Source: an uncultured Syntrophobacterales bacterium
Lineage (GTDB): Bacteria; Desulfobacterota; Syntrophia; Syntrophales; UBA5619
Assembly: GCA_903928915.1 (NCBI GenBank)
Contig: CAIYSL010000033.1
Location: 1 to 64,000 of the forward strand
Direction of reading: 5' to 3'
Length of the DNA stretch: 64,000 nucleotides
The position numbers were made by a program, and so were the translations under genes. Below, piece after piece: positions 40,899 through 48,945 of the stretch (its first letter is position 1; the number at the start of each line of letters is the position of its first letter). The notes under the pieces are model-generated. The model was not told the DNA's origin and did not search any database. It worked only from the letters and a program-made list of their open reading frames with translations.

Positions 40899-42560
40899 CT
40901 AGCTCCGCTGCCTTGCCTTGACCTCGCGCCGGAGGGTCTTGCCCAGGGTGCTCTTCGGCAGGGCGTCGATGAACTCGATGCTCTGGGGGACCTTGTCGGC
41001 GGGGAGCCGCTCGCGGCAGTGGGCGAACATCTCCCCCACCTTCGCCGTCTGGCCCGGCTTGAGGACGACGTAGCTCTTTGCGGTCATGCCGCCGTGGCCG
41101 TCGGAGACGCCGATCGTGCAGACGTCGAGGACCTCCGGATGGGTGAGCAGGACTGCGTCGATCTCGCCGGGGTAGATCCTGCGGCCGGCGGTGACGATCA
41201 GGTCCTCCTTCCTGTCCAGGACCGTAAGATACCCTTCGGGGTCGATCGACCCGACGTCGCCGGTGCTGAACCAGCCGTCATTCGCTGCCGCGGCGGCCGT
41301 GACGGGTCCGCTGGCGTAGCCCTGCATCACCTGCGGCCCCTTGAGGCAGATCTCGCCCACCTCATCCGCCGGCAGTTCCCGGTCTCCCCTGTCCGCGTCG
41401 ACGATCTTGAGGTCCGTTCCGGGAAGCGGCAGCCCCACGGTCCCCGGTTTTTCCGGCCCGCCCCAGGGTGTGGCCGCACCAATGGCGCAAGTCTCGGTCA
41501 GGCCGTAGAGGTTGATCACGGGGACATTCCTGAGCGACCTGAGCTCCCCGGCGAGCCCCGGAGACACCGGCGCCGCCCCGGTGATGAACCCCTTGACCGC
41601 GGAGAGGCCCGCCTTCCGAAACCGGTCCTGGAGCAGGAGCAGGCGGTAGATGCCGGGAGGCCCCGCCAGGAGCGCCGGCTTGTGCTTCTGCATGATCTCG
41701 ATGATGGCGGGCAGATCGGGGTGCGGAACGAGGATGTCGGTCCAGCCGGCACGAATCGCCAGGTTCTGCACCGCTGTCCAGCCGGCGGGGTGAAAAAACG
41801 GAAAGATGGCCAGGATGCTCTCGGCCCCATCCTGCAGGTCGGCAAGCCAGATCCGCAGCTGCTGGCTGCCGGCAGCCATGTTCGCGTGGGTCAGGAGGAC
41901 CCCTTTGCCGGCGCCCGTCGTACCCTCCGTATGGATGAGCGTCGCGACCTGATCCCACTGGGCGCGGCTTTCCACGGGCGTATCGGCGTGGGGCAGGAGG
42001 AACGGGAGGAATTCGTGTATCCCCGGCTCCGGCGCGATCTTCCGGTACAGCATCTTCTGGAAAAAGGGAAGGAGCTTGTTGCCCGGGAAGGGGAGGTAGT
42101 CGGTGATGTGGCAGACGACGATCGAACGAACCCCCGTCTTCTCCTTCAGGGCGAGGGCCCGGGGATAGAGGAGGTCCAGGGTGACGAGTACCGCGGACGC
42201 GGAGTCGGTGAGCTGCCCGGCGAGCTCCTCCTCCGTGGCGAGGGGGTCGCACGGCACCGCCACGGCGCCGATCCGGAGGGCCGCGTAGGCAGCGATGACG
42301 AATTGGGGCATGTTGGGCAGCAGCAGGGCTACCCGGTCTCCCTGCTGCACCCCGATTGCCGCCAGGGCGCGGGCGCATCGGTTCACCAGCGACTCCAATT
42401 CCCGGTACAGGATCTTCTTCCCCATGAAGATCAGCGCGGTGCGGTCAGGGAACCGCCCGGCCGTCCGGGTCAGGACCTCGGGCAGGGTGATCCTTTCAAA
42501 ATCGGGATCAGGGGGTACGCCGGGGCCGTACTGCCCATGCCAGCTTCGGGAACCGTTCAT
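40899..42560 (-). CDS. AMP-dependent long-chain-type acyl-CoA ligase with altered P-loop
   Basis: The 553-residue adenylate-forming enzyme has A5 LYGLTETCAIG, the Asp hinge in GWFSTGDVGS and DRKEDLIVTAG, and the catalytic Lys in STLGKTLRREV. The P-loop reads HTEGTTGAGKGVLLTH: the usual Ser becomes Glu and Pro becomes Gly, a change that might alter ATP handling. The ATG 42560 follows GGAGGAGGAG. It is separated from the - array by 248 bases and that array's own promoter, so it may be a separate unit; its own promoter lies at 42620-42647. Substrate unknown, medium- or long-chain acid by family. Confidence 0.88.
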   Translation of the reverse strand: MNGSRSWHGQYGPGVPPDPDFERITLPEVLTRTAGRFPDRTALIFMGKKILYRELESLVNRCARALAAIGVQQGDRVALLLPNMPQFVIAAYAALRIGAVAVPCDPLATEEELAGQLTDSASAVLVTLDLLYPRALALKEKTGVRSIVVCHITDYLPFPGNKLLPFFQKMLYRKIAPEPGIHEFLPFLLPHADTPVESRAQWDQVATLIHTEGTTGAGKGVLLTHANMAAGSQQLRIWLADLQDGAESILAIFPFFHPAGWTAVQNLAIRAGWTDILVPHPDLPAIIEIMQKHKPALLAGPPGIYRLLLLQDRFRKAGLSAVKGFITGAAPVSPGLAGELRSLRNVPVINLYGLTETCAIGAATPWGGPEKPGTVGLPLPGTDLKIVDADRGDRELPADEVGEICLKGPQVMQGYASGPVTAAAAANDGWFSTGDVGSIDPEGYLTVLDRKEDLIVTAGRRIYPGEIDAVLLTHPEVLDVCTIGVSDGHGGMTAKSYVVLKPGQTAKVGEMFAHCRERLPADKVPQSIEFIDALPKSTLGKTLRREVKARQRS

Positions 42561-42619
42561 CGCTCTTCTCCTCCTCCTTGCCCCGACCAGAAGTGAATAC
42601 GCGCCGGGGCGGAGAGCCT

Positions 42620-42647
42620 CTTTTAGCAAATCCGGAAGCTTTTTCAA
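42620..42647 (-). promoter_or_regulatory. Candidate promoter of the acyl-CoA ligase gene
   Basis: On the - strand TTGAAA (42647-42642), a 16-base spacer, TAAAAG (42625-42620). The -10 box is only moderate, so the assignment is tentative. The leader would be about 50 bases. Confidence 0.5.
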
Positions 42648-42751
42648 ATTATTTCCTCGCCAATCGGGGTGCGGCAAGGATCGGCAGAACAGCCATCGGC
42701 GAATCGCGCCCGCGACACCTCCCCCGGCGGCAATCCGAATCACAGATTCAA

Positions 42752-42780
42752 TTGCATATTGTTCCGTTGCCGCTTATAAT
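42752..42780 (+). promoter_or_regulatory. Promoter of the 42.9 kb lipoprotein gene
   Basis: TTGCAT (42752-42757), a 17-base spacer, TATAAT (42775-42780), a perfect -10 box. The transcript would start near 42787 with a leader of about 140 bases. Confidence 0.75.
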
Positions 42781-42928
42781 GCGTCCTCGTCTGTGAGGTA
42801 GCGGGTCGTTTGCTCGCTGCGCCGTTGCCTGATCCTGACGGCTCCGGTATGAACGGGGGACGCGGACGGCACGTCGGCCGATCGATGCAGACCGCTGCCG
42901 AAGGCGCAGTGCAAGGGGGCAGGAGGAG

Positions 42929-43540
42929 ATGGACACCAGGATTTGGAGAACCGCGGCGGTGGTGTTTTGTTTGGCGGCGGGCGTGGGCTGTGCGGTACCA
43001 CGGCCGCAGGCGCCGATCCTCACCCCCCGCCTGATCGACGAGAAGACGGCCCGGGAGCAACTGCTCCCCCGGTACAGCAGTGTCGTGGCTCAGGCGGACA
43101 GGATGGGTTTTGAAGTCGCCACCGCGCTGTTACGCCGGGTGCACCGCGGGGAAGCGACGCTGGCGCGCGTTACCTCATCCCCCAACGGCCGCTATTGGCT
43201 GTATCTGTTCCAGGAGAAGGACGCCGCGGGCGCACCGAAGCCCGGTTACGCGGCCATGGCCTTTTATTTCAACCCCGGGTCGGAGCTGGTCCGGTCGTGC
43301 AATCAGGCCGGCCGGTGCGATGTCCACGTGCGAAACGGCATGGTCCGTTTCGGGCACACGGATATCCGCGTCCATGGCGAACCCGCGGTGGCCGACACGG
43401 GAATAACGCTGACACTCAGCGAAGTCCCGCGAGCGTACGCCTTTGATCTGCTGTTTTCCTACGGAGAGAAGGATACGCGCGACGGCGATGAGCTGATCGC
43501 CCTGTTTTTGAGCGCCTTCCCGTTCCTCGACTATCAATGA
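42929..43540 (+). CDS. Small lipoprotein of unknown function
   Basis: In this 203-residue protein, a signal segment with lipobox GVGC (Cys21) marks it as a lipoprotein. The mature part has a helical stretch (about 40-70, AREQLLPRYSSVVAQADRMG), then a beta-rich region with a conserved-looking RYWLYLFQEKD and MAFYFNPGSELVRSC. I do not recognise the family. The ATG has GGAGGAG directly upstream. A small soluble gene follows 103 bases later. Confidence 0.75.
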   Translation: MDTRIWRTAAVVFCLAAGVGCAVPRPQAPILTPRLIDEKTAREQLLPRYSSVVAQADRMGFEVATALLRRVHRGEATLARVTSSPNGRYWLYLFQEKDAAGAPKPGYAAMAFYFNPGSELVRSCNQAGRCDVHVRNGMVRFGHTDIRVHGEPAVADTGITLTLSEVPRAYAFDLLFSYGEKDTRDGDELIALFLSAFPFLDYQ

Positions 43541-43643
43541 GGAAAGGAATCGGGGAGAATCCTTGGCTCCCGGACAGCGAGCGCAACGGGACAAACCAAC
43601 GGTACCGGACCGTACCGATTACACGGGGAAAGAAGGGACATAT

Positions 43644-43919
43644 ATGCCTGACTACTGGGTAAAGATTACCGAAACCGAGAATGAGGAACTACGGCACCAC
43701 CACTATCTGATCACCGCCAAGGATGAACGCGAGGCGAAGAAGCTCGCTATGAAGTTTATCGAACATTTCATCGACGACGATGAAAATCCGGACAAGATCA
43801 CCGACGGGTACAGCTTTTACAACCACGAAATCTCCGTCCAGCTCTCCGGTATCAAGGAAACGACGAAGGAGCAGTTCAAGGAATTTCTGCTGAAGACTCA
43901 TACCATCAACCTGGCCTGA
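43644..43919 (+). CDS. Small acidic conserved-looking protein of unknown function
   Basis: This 91-residue soluble protein is rich in charged residues (HFIDDDENPDKITDG), with no signal peptide. The AT-content of the gene is higher than its neighbours. Secondary structure looks like alternating helix and strand (ISVQLSGIKETTKEQFKEFLL). ATG 43644 is chosen because AGAAGGGA lies upstream and the N-terminus PDYWVKITET looks native; a longer frame exists but has no ribosome site. No family recognised. Confidence 0.7.
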   Translation: MPDYWVKITETENEELRHHHYLITAKDEREAKKLAMKFIEHFIDDDENPDKITDGYSFYNHEISVQLSGIKETTKEQFKEFLLKTHTINLA

Positions 43920-43989
43920 GTCCCCGCGCAGACGGGTCCGTTGTCTCCCGCACGGTCATTCGGCGGGGCCTGCCGACCGGTGGTGCCGT

Positions 43990-44175
43990 CTATTTTTCAT
44001 AGTGGATGGCATCCACCGGGCACGCCTCCGCCGCGGCGATGACCTCTTCGTCGCGGGAGAGGTCGGCGCCGTTCTTGATCGAGGCGATGTCTCCCGCGAG
44101 TTCGAACACCTCGGGACAGAGCTCCACGCAGGTTCCGCAGGCGATGCACGTATCGTCGATCGATACCGTTTTCAG
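43990..44175 (-). CDS. Single-cluster 4Fe-4S ferredoxin, probable CTG start
   Basis: The 61-residue ferredoxin has cysteines in DDTCIACGTCVELCPEVF (C-x2-C-x2-C-x3-C) and EACPVDAIHYE. The frame runs up to GTG 44202, but the family N-terminus KTVSIDDTC begins at a CTG codon (44175) with a perfect AGGAG eight bases upstream; GTG 44202 has no such site. I therefore place the start at CTG, an unusual initiation codon. It is an electron carrier for anaerobic redox enzymes. It follows the aldolase gene by 106 bases on the same strand. Confidence 0.8.
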   Translation of the reverse strand: MKTVSIDDTCIACGTCVELCPEVFELAGDIASIKNGADLSRDEEVIAAAEACPVDAIHYEK

Positions 44176-44281
44176 CGGATCATCTCCTTTCTCACCCCGC
44201 ACGGGGACCGAAGCGTCGCTCCTGCCGATCGGCGCAGCGCAATGAATTCCCGGCCCGGACCTAAGCCAAGCGGAAGACCCG

Positions 44282-45064
44282 TCAGCTCTCCCGTGCCGTC
44301 CTTATCGCATCGGTCAAATACCTCCGCACCAGGGTGATGTCGTGTCCCAGCGTGATCACCTGCGCCTTCTTCTTCCACGCAGCCACCTCTTCGGCAAATG
44401 TCGTCGCCGTCGGGTCGAGGTTTACGGAGACATATTTCCCGCGGCTGCGGGCGGCGGCGAAGATCTTCTCCTCCAGGGCAAGGACCGCAGGGTGGTTCTT
44501 CTGCCCGGTGAGACCCAGGGCGTTCGACAGATCACCCCGTCCGCTGCCGATCAGGTCGATTCCGTCCACTCCCAGCGTCTGTTCCAGGTTATCGGCCGCC
44601 TCCCTGCTTTCGATCTGGATGCCGAGCAGCAATTCCTCGTTCGACCAGGCGCAGTACTCCCCGCCGCTGATCGTTCCGTACCGGGCGACCCGGGAGGCGC
44701 TGTAGGTGCCGCGGTCCCCGCGGGGGGCGAAGTGGACGGCCTTCACCACCGCACGGGCCTTTTCCGGGGTGGCCACATCGGGAATGAACAGTCCCATGGC
44801 GCCCGCCTCCAGGACGTTCGTGATCAGGCGCGGGTCGTCGTCGACACGCACCATCGGCGTGATCCCCGAAGCTTCCGCGGCCCGAATCATATTGACGATA
44901 GTCGGCAGGTCATACCCGTTGTGACTGACGTCGATGCGGACGAAATCGAACCCGGCGTACCCGGCCATCTCCACCATCGTCGGCGAGGGCACGCCGATGT
45001 AGATGCCGAACACGGTCTGTCCGTTCTCGAGCGCCTGTTTTACTGGGTTTTTCCGCAGCGGCAT
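44282..45064 (-). CDS. HpcH/HpaI-family class II aldolase
   Basis: In this 260-residue TIM barrel, motifs include GIYIGVPSPTMVEMAGYAGFDFVRID, the metal/substrate region LLGIQIESREAADNL, and VDGIDLIGSGRGDLSNALG. Family members cleave 4-hydroxy-2-oxoacids or 2-keto-3-deoxy sugars acids to pyruvate plus an aldehyde. It is preceded 13 bases upstream by the FKBP gene and followed by the ferredoxin gene, so they may share a transcript. The exact substrate is unknown, though it could join the acid-degradation theme of this window. Confidence 0.88.
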   Translation of the reverse strand: MPLRKNPVKQALENGQTVFGIYIGVPSPTMVEMAGYAGFDFVRIDVSHNGYDLPTIVNMIRAAEASGITPMVRVDDDPRLITNVLEAGAMGLFIPDVATPEKARAVVKAVHFAPRGDRGTYSASRVARYGTISGGEYCAWSNEELLLGIQIESREAADNLEQTLGVDGIDLIGSGRGDLSNALGLTGQKNHPAVLALEEKIFAAARSRGKYVSVNLDPTATTFAEEVAAWKKKAQVITLGHDITLVRRYLTDAIRTARES

Positions 45065-45077
45065 GGCACCGTCTCCT

Positions 45078-45791
45078 TTACTTCTTGGCCCCGGGCTTCG
45101 CTTCAGGCTTCGCCTCGGGTTTCGCTTCGGACTTCACCTCGAGCAGCTCCACGTCGAACACCAGGGTGGCCTGCGGGGGGATCAGGTTGCCGGCGCCGCG
45201 CTCACCGTAGGCGATCTCGGGCGGACAGATCAGGCGGGCCTTGCCGCCCTGCTTCATCATCTGCATCCCCTCGGTCCAGCACTTGATGACGCCGTTGAGC
45301 GGAAACTCGGCCGGCTGGCCCCGCTTGTACGAGCTGTCGAAAACCACCCCGTTTACCAAGGCGCCACTGTAGTGCACCTTCACGTTATCGGTTGCGGCGG
45401 GGCGGGCGCCGCTCCCCTCCTTCTGCGACTTGTAGATCAACCCGGAGGCGGTCTTCACGGCACCCTTTTCCTTGGCCGCCTTTTCGACAAACCCCTTTGC
45501 CTCGGCGGCCATCTTTTCACCCTGAGCCTTGCGGCGGGCGTTGACGAGCGCCTGGACCTTCTGCTGATAGGCGTCTGCCTCGACGACCGGCTTCTTGCCC
45601 GTCGCGGCATCGGTGATCCCCTGTTTGACCATCTCCAGCTCCGCGGGGGTCAGGCTGAAGGGGGTGAGCTGCTGGGCGACGATGACGCCGATGGCGTAGA
45701 GGGTCTTCTCTTCGTCGGTCTTGGGGACATCCGCGGCGAATGCCGGCAGGGCCAGCAGGATGACAAGGACGGCAATGGCGATTCTCTTCAT
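45078..45791 (-). CDS. FKBP-type peptidyl-prolyl isomerase, exported, FkpA/Mip-like
   Basis: The 237 residues have a signal peptide (about 1-19, LALPAFA), an N-terminal helical dimerisation domain (about 22-105) and an FKBP domain (about 110-222) with VHYSGALVNGVVFDSSYKRG, IKCWTEGMQMMKQGGKARL, IPPEIAYGERGAG-like and TLVFDVELLEV. The C-terminus has a short lysine-rich repeat EAKPEAKPEAKPGAKK, which could bind the cell surface or peptidoglycan. It folds periplasmic proteins. Its promoter lies at 45934-45962. Confidence 0.93.
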   Translation of the reverse strand: MKRIAIAVLVILLALPAFAADVPKTDEEKTLYAIGVIVAQQLTPFSLTPAELEMVKQGITDAATGKKPVVEADAYQQKVQALVNARRKAQGEKMAAEAKGFVEKAAKEKGAVKTASGLIYKSQKEGSGARPAATDNVKVHYSGALVNGVVFDSSYKRGQPAEFPLNGVIKCWTEGMQMMKQGGKARLICPPEIAYGERGAGNLIPPQATLVFDVELLEVKSEAKPEAKPEAKPGAKK

Positions 45792-45933
45792 GGGTTACCT
45801 CTCTTCTCACGTATGTTCGGGATTGGGTTTTGCAGCAACGCGTTCGGCTGTGGCAAGGACCCGGATGTGCAGCTTCCACCCGCAGACAGGGGCGCTTCAC
45901 CCTGCGGGTGCGAGCTGCCTATGCTCTTGGGGT

Positions 45934-45962
45934 AAGATAGGGGAAAGAGAGGTCAGAGTCAA
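45934..45962 (-). promoter_or_regulatory. Promoter of the FKBP gene
   Basis: On the - strand TTGACT (45962-45957), a 17-base spacer, TATCTT (45939-45934). The start near 45927 gives a leader of about 136 bases. Nothing else is recognised in the 286-base gap up to the alpha/beta hydrolase stop. Confidence 0.6.
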
Positions 45963-46077
45963 GGGGATTGTCGCTGTTTTTCGGACGCCCCCCGGCCTGC
46001 ACGGATCAGCGAAGCCGCGGGGAGATCCGGGTAATCGTCGCTCACCGGCGGGAGGGACACCGCGGGGATGACGCGGG

Positions 46078-46872
46078 CTATTGCGAACTGACAAAATCCA
46101 TCACCTCCTGCCAGTTGGCCGCATCCATCCGCAGCGCCCAATCGTTATGGCCCGCCCCGGCGATGATCCACATCCGTTTGTTCTCGGGCAGGAGCGCGTA
46201 CAATTCTCTGGCATGCGTGAGCGGGATGATCTCATCCCGCTCCGCCCCCACCACCGCGATTCTCCCCTGAAATGACCGCAGGTTGTCCGCGTTGTCGTAC
46301 CGGTCTTTCATGAACCAGCCGACGGGCAGGTAGGGGTAGTAGTCTTTGGCGACCGCCAACAGCGTCTTCCAGGGGGTAACGAGCACGACGCCGGCGATAC
46401 GCGGGGAGGCATCCGTCGCCGCTGCGGCGGCCACGCCGCAGCCCAAGGATTCACCCAGCAGGTAGATCGGCCCTTCGTACTTTTCCGCCGCAAGGCGTAC
46501 CGATTCCCGGGCATCGCCGACCAACGACTGCTCGCCCAAGCGCCCCTTCCGGCCGCCATAGGCGGGATATTCGGCCAGGATGACGCGATACCCCAGCGCC
46601 CCCAGCGGCGACACATAGTACTCCCGATCCGCTGCGGTGCCGGCATTGCCGTGAAAGACCATGACGGTGCCCTTCGTGCCCCCGCTTCTCCCGCCGGCGA
46701 CATACCCCCGATAGCCCGCCGGCCCGGTGGGCCAGAATGCAAGCCCCTTTGTTGCGAGCTCCGCTTCCGCTGGCATGCGCGAATCGGGATAGTACAGCAT
46801 ATCGTATTGCATATCGCACCCCGTACAGAATATGCACGCCATGATGAGGATGAGTATCTGCAAGTGCCTCAC
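46078..46872 (-). CDS. Alpha/beta hydrolase lipoprotein
   Basis: In the 264 residues, a signal segment with CTGC (Cys19) indicates a lipoprotein or at least an exported enzyme. The hydrolase core is classical: oxyanion HGNAG in VMVFHGNAGTA, nucleophile elbow LLGESLGCG, acid in AVVGAERDEIIPL, and His in IAGAGHND. It resembles serine esterases of the Hydrolase_4 / BAAT-like group (BEM46-like) that act on small esters. The start at GTG 46872 has only a weak ribosome site. It is alone between the FKBP gene and the tRNA. Confidence 0.85.
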   Translation of the reverse strand: MRHLQILILIMACIFCTGCDMQYDMLYYPDSRMPAEAELATKGLAFWPTGPAGYRGYVAGGRSGGTKGTVMVFHGNAGTAADREYYVSPLGALGYRVILAEYPAYGGRKGRLGEQSLVGDARESVRLAAEKYEGPIYLLGESLGCGVAAAAATDASPRIAGVVLVTPWKTLLAVAKDYYPYLPVGWFMKDRYDNADNLRSFQGRIAVVGAERDEIIPLTHARELYALLPENKRMWIIAGAGHNDWALRMDAANWQEVMDFVSSQ

Positions 46873-47094
46873 CCGTCGCTATCCCCGGAGGGCTGGTGGC
46901 TGATCCACTTGGCTGCGGCCGGCCTCGTCCATTATCCCGGCAACCGACTCTAAAGCAGGAACGGGCCGTGGATCAATGCACGGTATCCACCCGAAGCCGG
47001 TGGATACCGCCCGGGGCGGTCGTGCTGTTTTCTTGTGGCTCGGCCACGGGATTCGCTGCGCACGGGCGCCGGCCAAACCACTGCCCGGGGCCCC

Positions 47095-47135
47095 AAAAAG
47101 CAACAGGGGATTAGCCGCTGAATCGGCCAACCCCC
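47095..47135 (-). terminator. Terminator of tRNA-Leu
   Basis: On the - strand a 12-bp stem (47135-47124 with 47117-47106, including three G-T pairs) follows the CCA end by about 12 bases and leads into five T (47099-47095). A diverged copy of this hairpin accompanies the tRNA fragment at 0.58 kb. Confidence 0.75.
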
Positions 47136-47146
47136 CTTATTGCTTA

Positions 47147-47233
47147 TGGTGCCGAAGCCGGGATTTGAACCCGGACAGGCGTACACCCACTAGACCCTGA
47201 ACCTAGCGCGTCTACCAATTCCGCCACTTCGGC
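47147..47233 (-). tRNA. tRNA-Leu, anticodon CAG
   Basis: This 87-base type II tRNA has an encoded CCA. Acceptor arms GCCGAAG and CTTCGGC pair fully. The anticodon stem CTAGG/TCTAG encloses the loop TTCAGGG with anticodon CAG (47199-47197). The long variable arm GTGGGTGTACGCC and T-arm GGTTCAAATCC are present. Its 3' 60 bases are duplicated at 514-573 beside the integrase. Confidence 0.97.
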
Positions 47234-47378
47234 ACTGTCCCGTTCGTTCCGGAACGAGGGCATATCTACACTGAGGATCCGGATGTTGTCAAGCGAAATG
47301 ACGGCGCGGCCCCATTACGGGGCGTGACGCAGTCTTGCCGTGAAGATGCTTCATCCCAGGCGCCCCGCACAATTGACC

Positions 47379-47406
47379 TTGAAATTGCCGGCAGTGATGC
47401 TATGGT
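47379..47406 (+). promoter_or_regulatory. Candidate ribF promoter
   Basis: TTGAAA (47379-47384), a 16-base spacer, TATGGT (47401-47406), 34 bases before the ribF ATG. The -10 box is weak. No FMN riboswitch is recognisable in the short leader. Confidence 0.5.
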
Positions 47407-47440
47407 ATCAGCCACATATTGGGGAGTTGCAGGCATTCTT

Positions 47441-48385
47441 ATGGACGTCATCCGGGGGAGCGAAAACATCCCGAACCATCTGCGGTGCGCCGTCGTCACC
47501 CTCGGCAACTTCGACGGCATCCACCTCGGGCATCAGCTGATCATCCGCAGGCTCGTCGCCGAGGCGCGCCGGGAGAACTGTCCGGCCGTCGTCATCAGTT
47601 TCGATCCCCACCCCAAGATGGTCATCCACCCGGAACGGAGGCCCTTCTACCTGATCACCTCGCTTGCGGAGAAGACCCGCCTGCTGGAGTCCCTCGGCGT
47701 GGATGCCTTTCTGCTGATCCCCTTTTCGCTCGAATACGCCCGGACCACGGCGGAAGAGTTCGTCCGCGGCCTCCTGGCGGAGCGGCTGCACATCCGGAAG
47801 ATCATCATCGGCCACGATACCGCCTTCGGCCGGGCAATGGAGGGGAACGAAGCCTTCCTGCGCGACTTCGGCAAGCGGCTCGGGTTCTCGGTCGAGGTGA
47901 TCGACGCCGTCCGGGTCGGGGACACGACGGTCAGCAGTACGCGGATCCGGGAGGCCCTCCTGGCGGGCGACGTCCGCCTGGCCGCTTCGCTCCTGGGCAG
48001 GCCGTACACCCTGGGCGGCAGGGTGATCCCCGGGTACCGGCGCGGCACCCGTCTCGGATTCCCCACGGCGAACATCAGCCCCGAGAAGGAGCTGGTCCCG
48101 GGCCGCGGCGTCTACGCCGTCCGGGTCCTGCTCGAGGGAGCCATGCACCGGGGAGCCCTCAGCATCGGCGTCAACCCCACGTTCACCGACCAGAAGCGCT
48201 CCGTCGAGGTGTACATCCTGGATTTTGCCGAGGAGATCTACGGCAGGACCCTGGAGCTGCTGTTCATCGACCGGCTCCGCGATGAGATCCGATTCGCCAC
48301 CCCCGAGGCGCTGATCGCTCAGATCGAGAGGGACATCGCCCGTGTCCGAGAGCTCCTCACTGCCCCTTCCGGTACCGGGCCATGA
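47441..48385 (+). CDS. ribF: Bifunctional riboflavin kinase / FAD synthetase
   Basis: This 314-residue cytoplasmic enzyme makes FMN then FAD. The N-terminal adenylyltransferase domain (about 15-185) has GNFDGIHLGHQ and VISFDPHP, followed by VSSTRIREALLAGDV. The C-terminal kinase domain (about 188-310) has VIPGYRRGTRLGFPTANI and GVYAVRV. ATG 47441 begins MDVIRG as in the family. Its end overlaps the convergent pyrE gene by 29 bases. Confidence 0.96.
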   Translation: MDVIRGSENIPNHLRCAVVTLGNFDGIHLGHQLIIRRLVAEARRENCPAVVISFDPHPKMVIHPERRPFYLITSLAEKTRLLESLGVDAFLLIPFSLEYARTTAEEFVRGLLAERLHIRKIIIGHDTAFGRAMEGNEAFLRDFGKRLGFSVEVIDAVRVGDTTVSSTRIREALLAGDVRLAASLLGRPYTLGGRVIPGYRRGTRLGFPTANISPEKELVPGRGVYAVRVLLEGAMHRGALSIGVNPTFTDQKRSVEVYILDFAEEIYGRTLELLFIDRLRDEIRFATPEALIAQIERDIARVRELLTAPSGTGP

Positions 48386-48932
48386 TCTCCGTCCGCGTGA
48401 GCACGGCCTCAACCCGGCTGACGCGGGCGGCGATGTTCTCCCGTCCCCCCTCCTCACGGTCGATCAGGGCGATGACCCGCTCGATCCGCAGCCCCGCTGT
48501 CTCGGCCCGCTCGATGGCCGCGATGGTGGAGCCGCCGGTGGTGATCACGTCGTCGAGGATCACCACCGTCTCGCCGGGCCGGATGTTGCCCTCGATCCCG
48601 TACATCATCCCGTGATCCTTCGCCTCCTTGCGGACGATGAAGGACTTGATCGGCCGCCCCTTCTGGAAGGAGATGACCGCCAGGGCGTTGGCGATCGGGT
48701 CCGCCCCGAGGGTCAGGCCGCCGGCCGCCGTGGCCGCGGAGTCGGCCAGCATGGCGAACAGGAGCTCCCCGATGAGGTTCATCCCCTCGGGGTCGAGCGT
48801 CGTGGGCTTGCAGTTGAAGTAGTAGTTGCTCGTCCGGCCGGAAACGAGCTTGAATGGCGGGTTGTCGCTGTACTTGAAGGAGCGCTCGAGGATGATCGCA
48901 ATGAGCCGCTCTTTCCTCTCCTGAATATCCAT
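48357..48932 (-). CDS. pyrE: Orotate phosphoribosyltransferase
   Basis: The 191-residue enzyme makes orotidine 5'-monophosphate from orotate and PRPP in UMP synthesis. The PRPP loop is VVILDDVITTGGS (about 120-132), and the lysine-rich flexible loop is VRKEAKDHG. Start ATG 48932 has AGGAGG upstream; GTG 48935 is one codon earlier. It follows the homocysteine methyltransferase gene by 13 bases, so the two are probably cotranscribed. It converges with ribF. Confidence 0.95.
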   Translation of the reverse strand: MDIQERKERLIAIILERSFKYSDNPPFKLVSGRTSNYYFNCKPTTLDPEGMNLIGELLFAMLADSAATAAGGLTLGADPIANALAVISFQKGRPIKSFIVRKEAKDHGMMYGIEGNIRPGETVVILDDVITTGGSTIAAIERAETAGLRIERVIALIDREEGGRENIAARVSRVEAVLTRTEIMARYRKGQ

Positions 48933-48945
48933 CACTTACCTCCTC

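Larger units (their letters stand above)
42561..42928. other. Divergent intergenic region between CoA ligase and lipoprotein genes
   Basis: The 368 bases carry no gene. Two back-to-back promoters are listed separately. The remainder, about 42790-42910, is GC-rich leader sequence with no structure I can name. Confidence 0.5.

Noticed and set aside
514-47233. An integrated island bounded by tRNA-Leu copies at 0.5 and 47.2 kb
   Set aside because: Attachment repeats of an integrated island should be direct repeats. These copies are inverted, and the genes between them include housekeeping types such as mrfA and mrfB, so a simple island is not supported.
47234-47440. An FMN riboswitch upstream of ribF
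   Set aside because: The gap is only about 200 bases and shows none of the conserved RFN-element helices. Only a weak promoter was seen.
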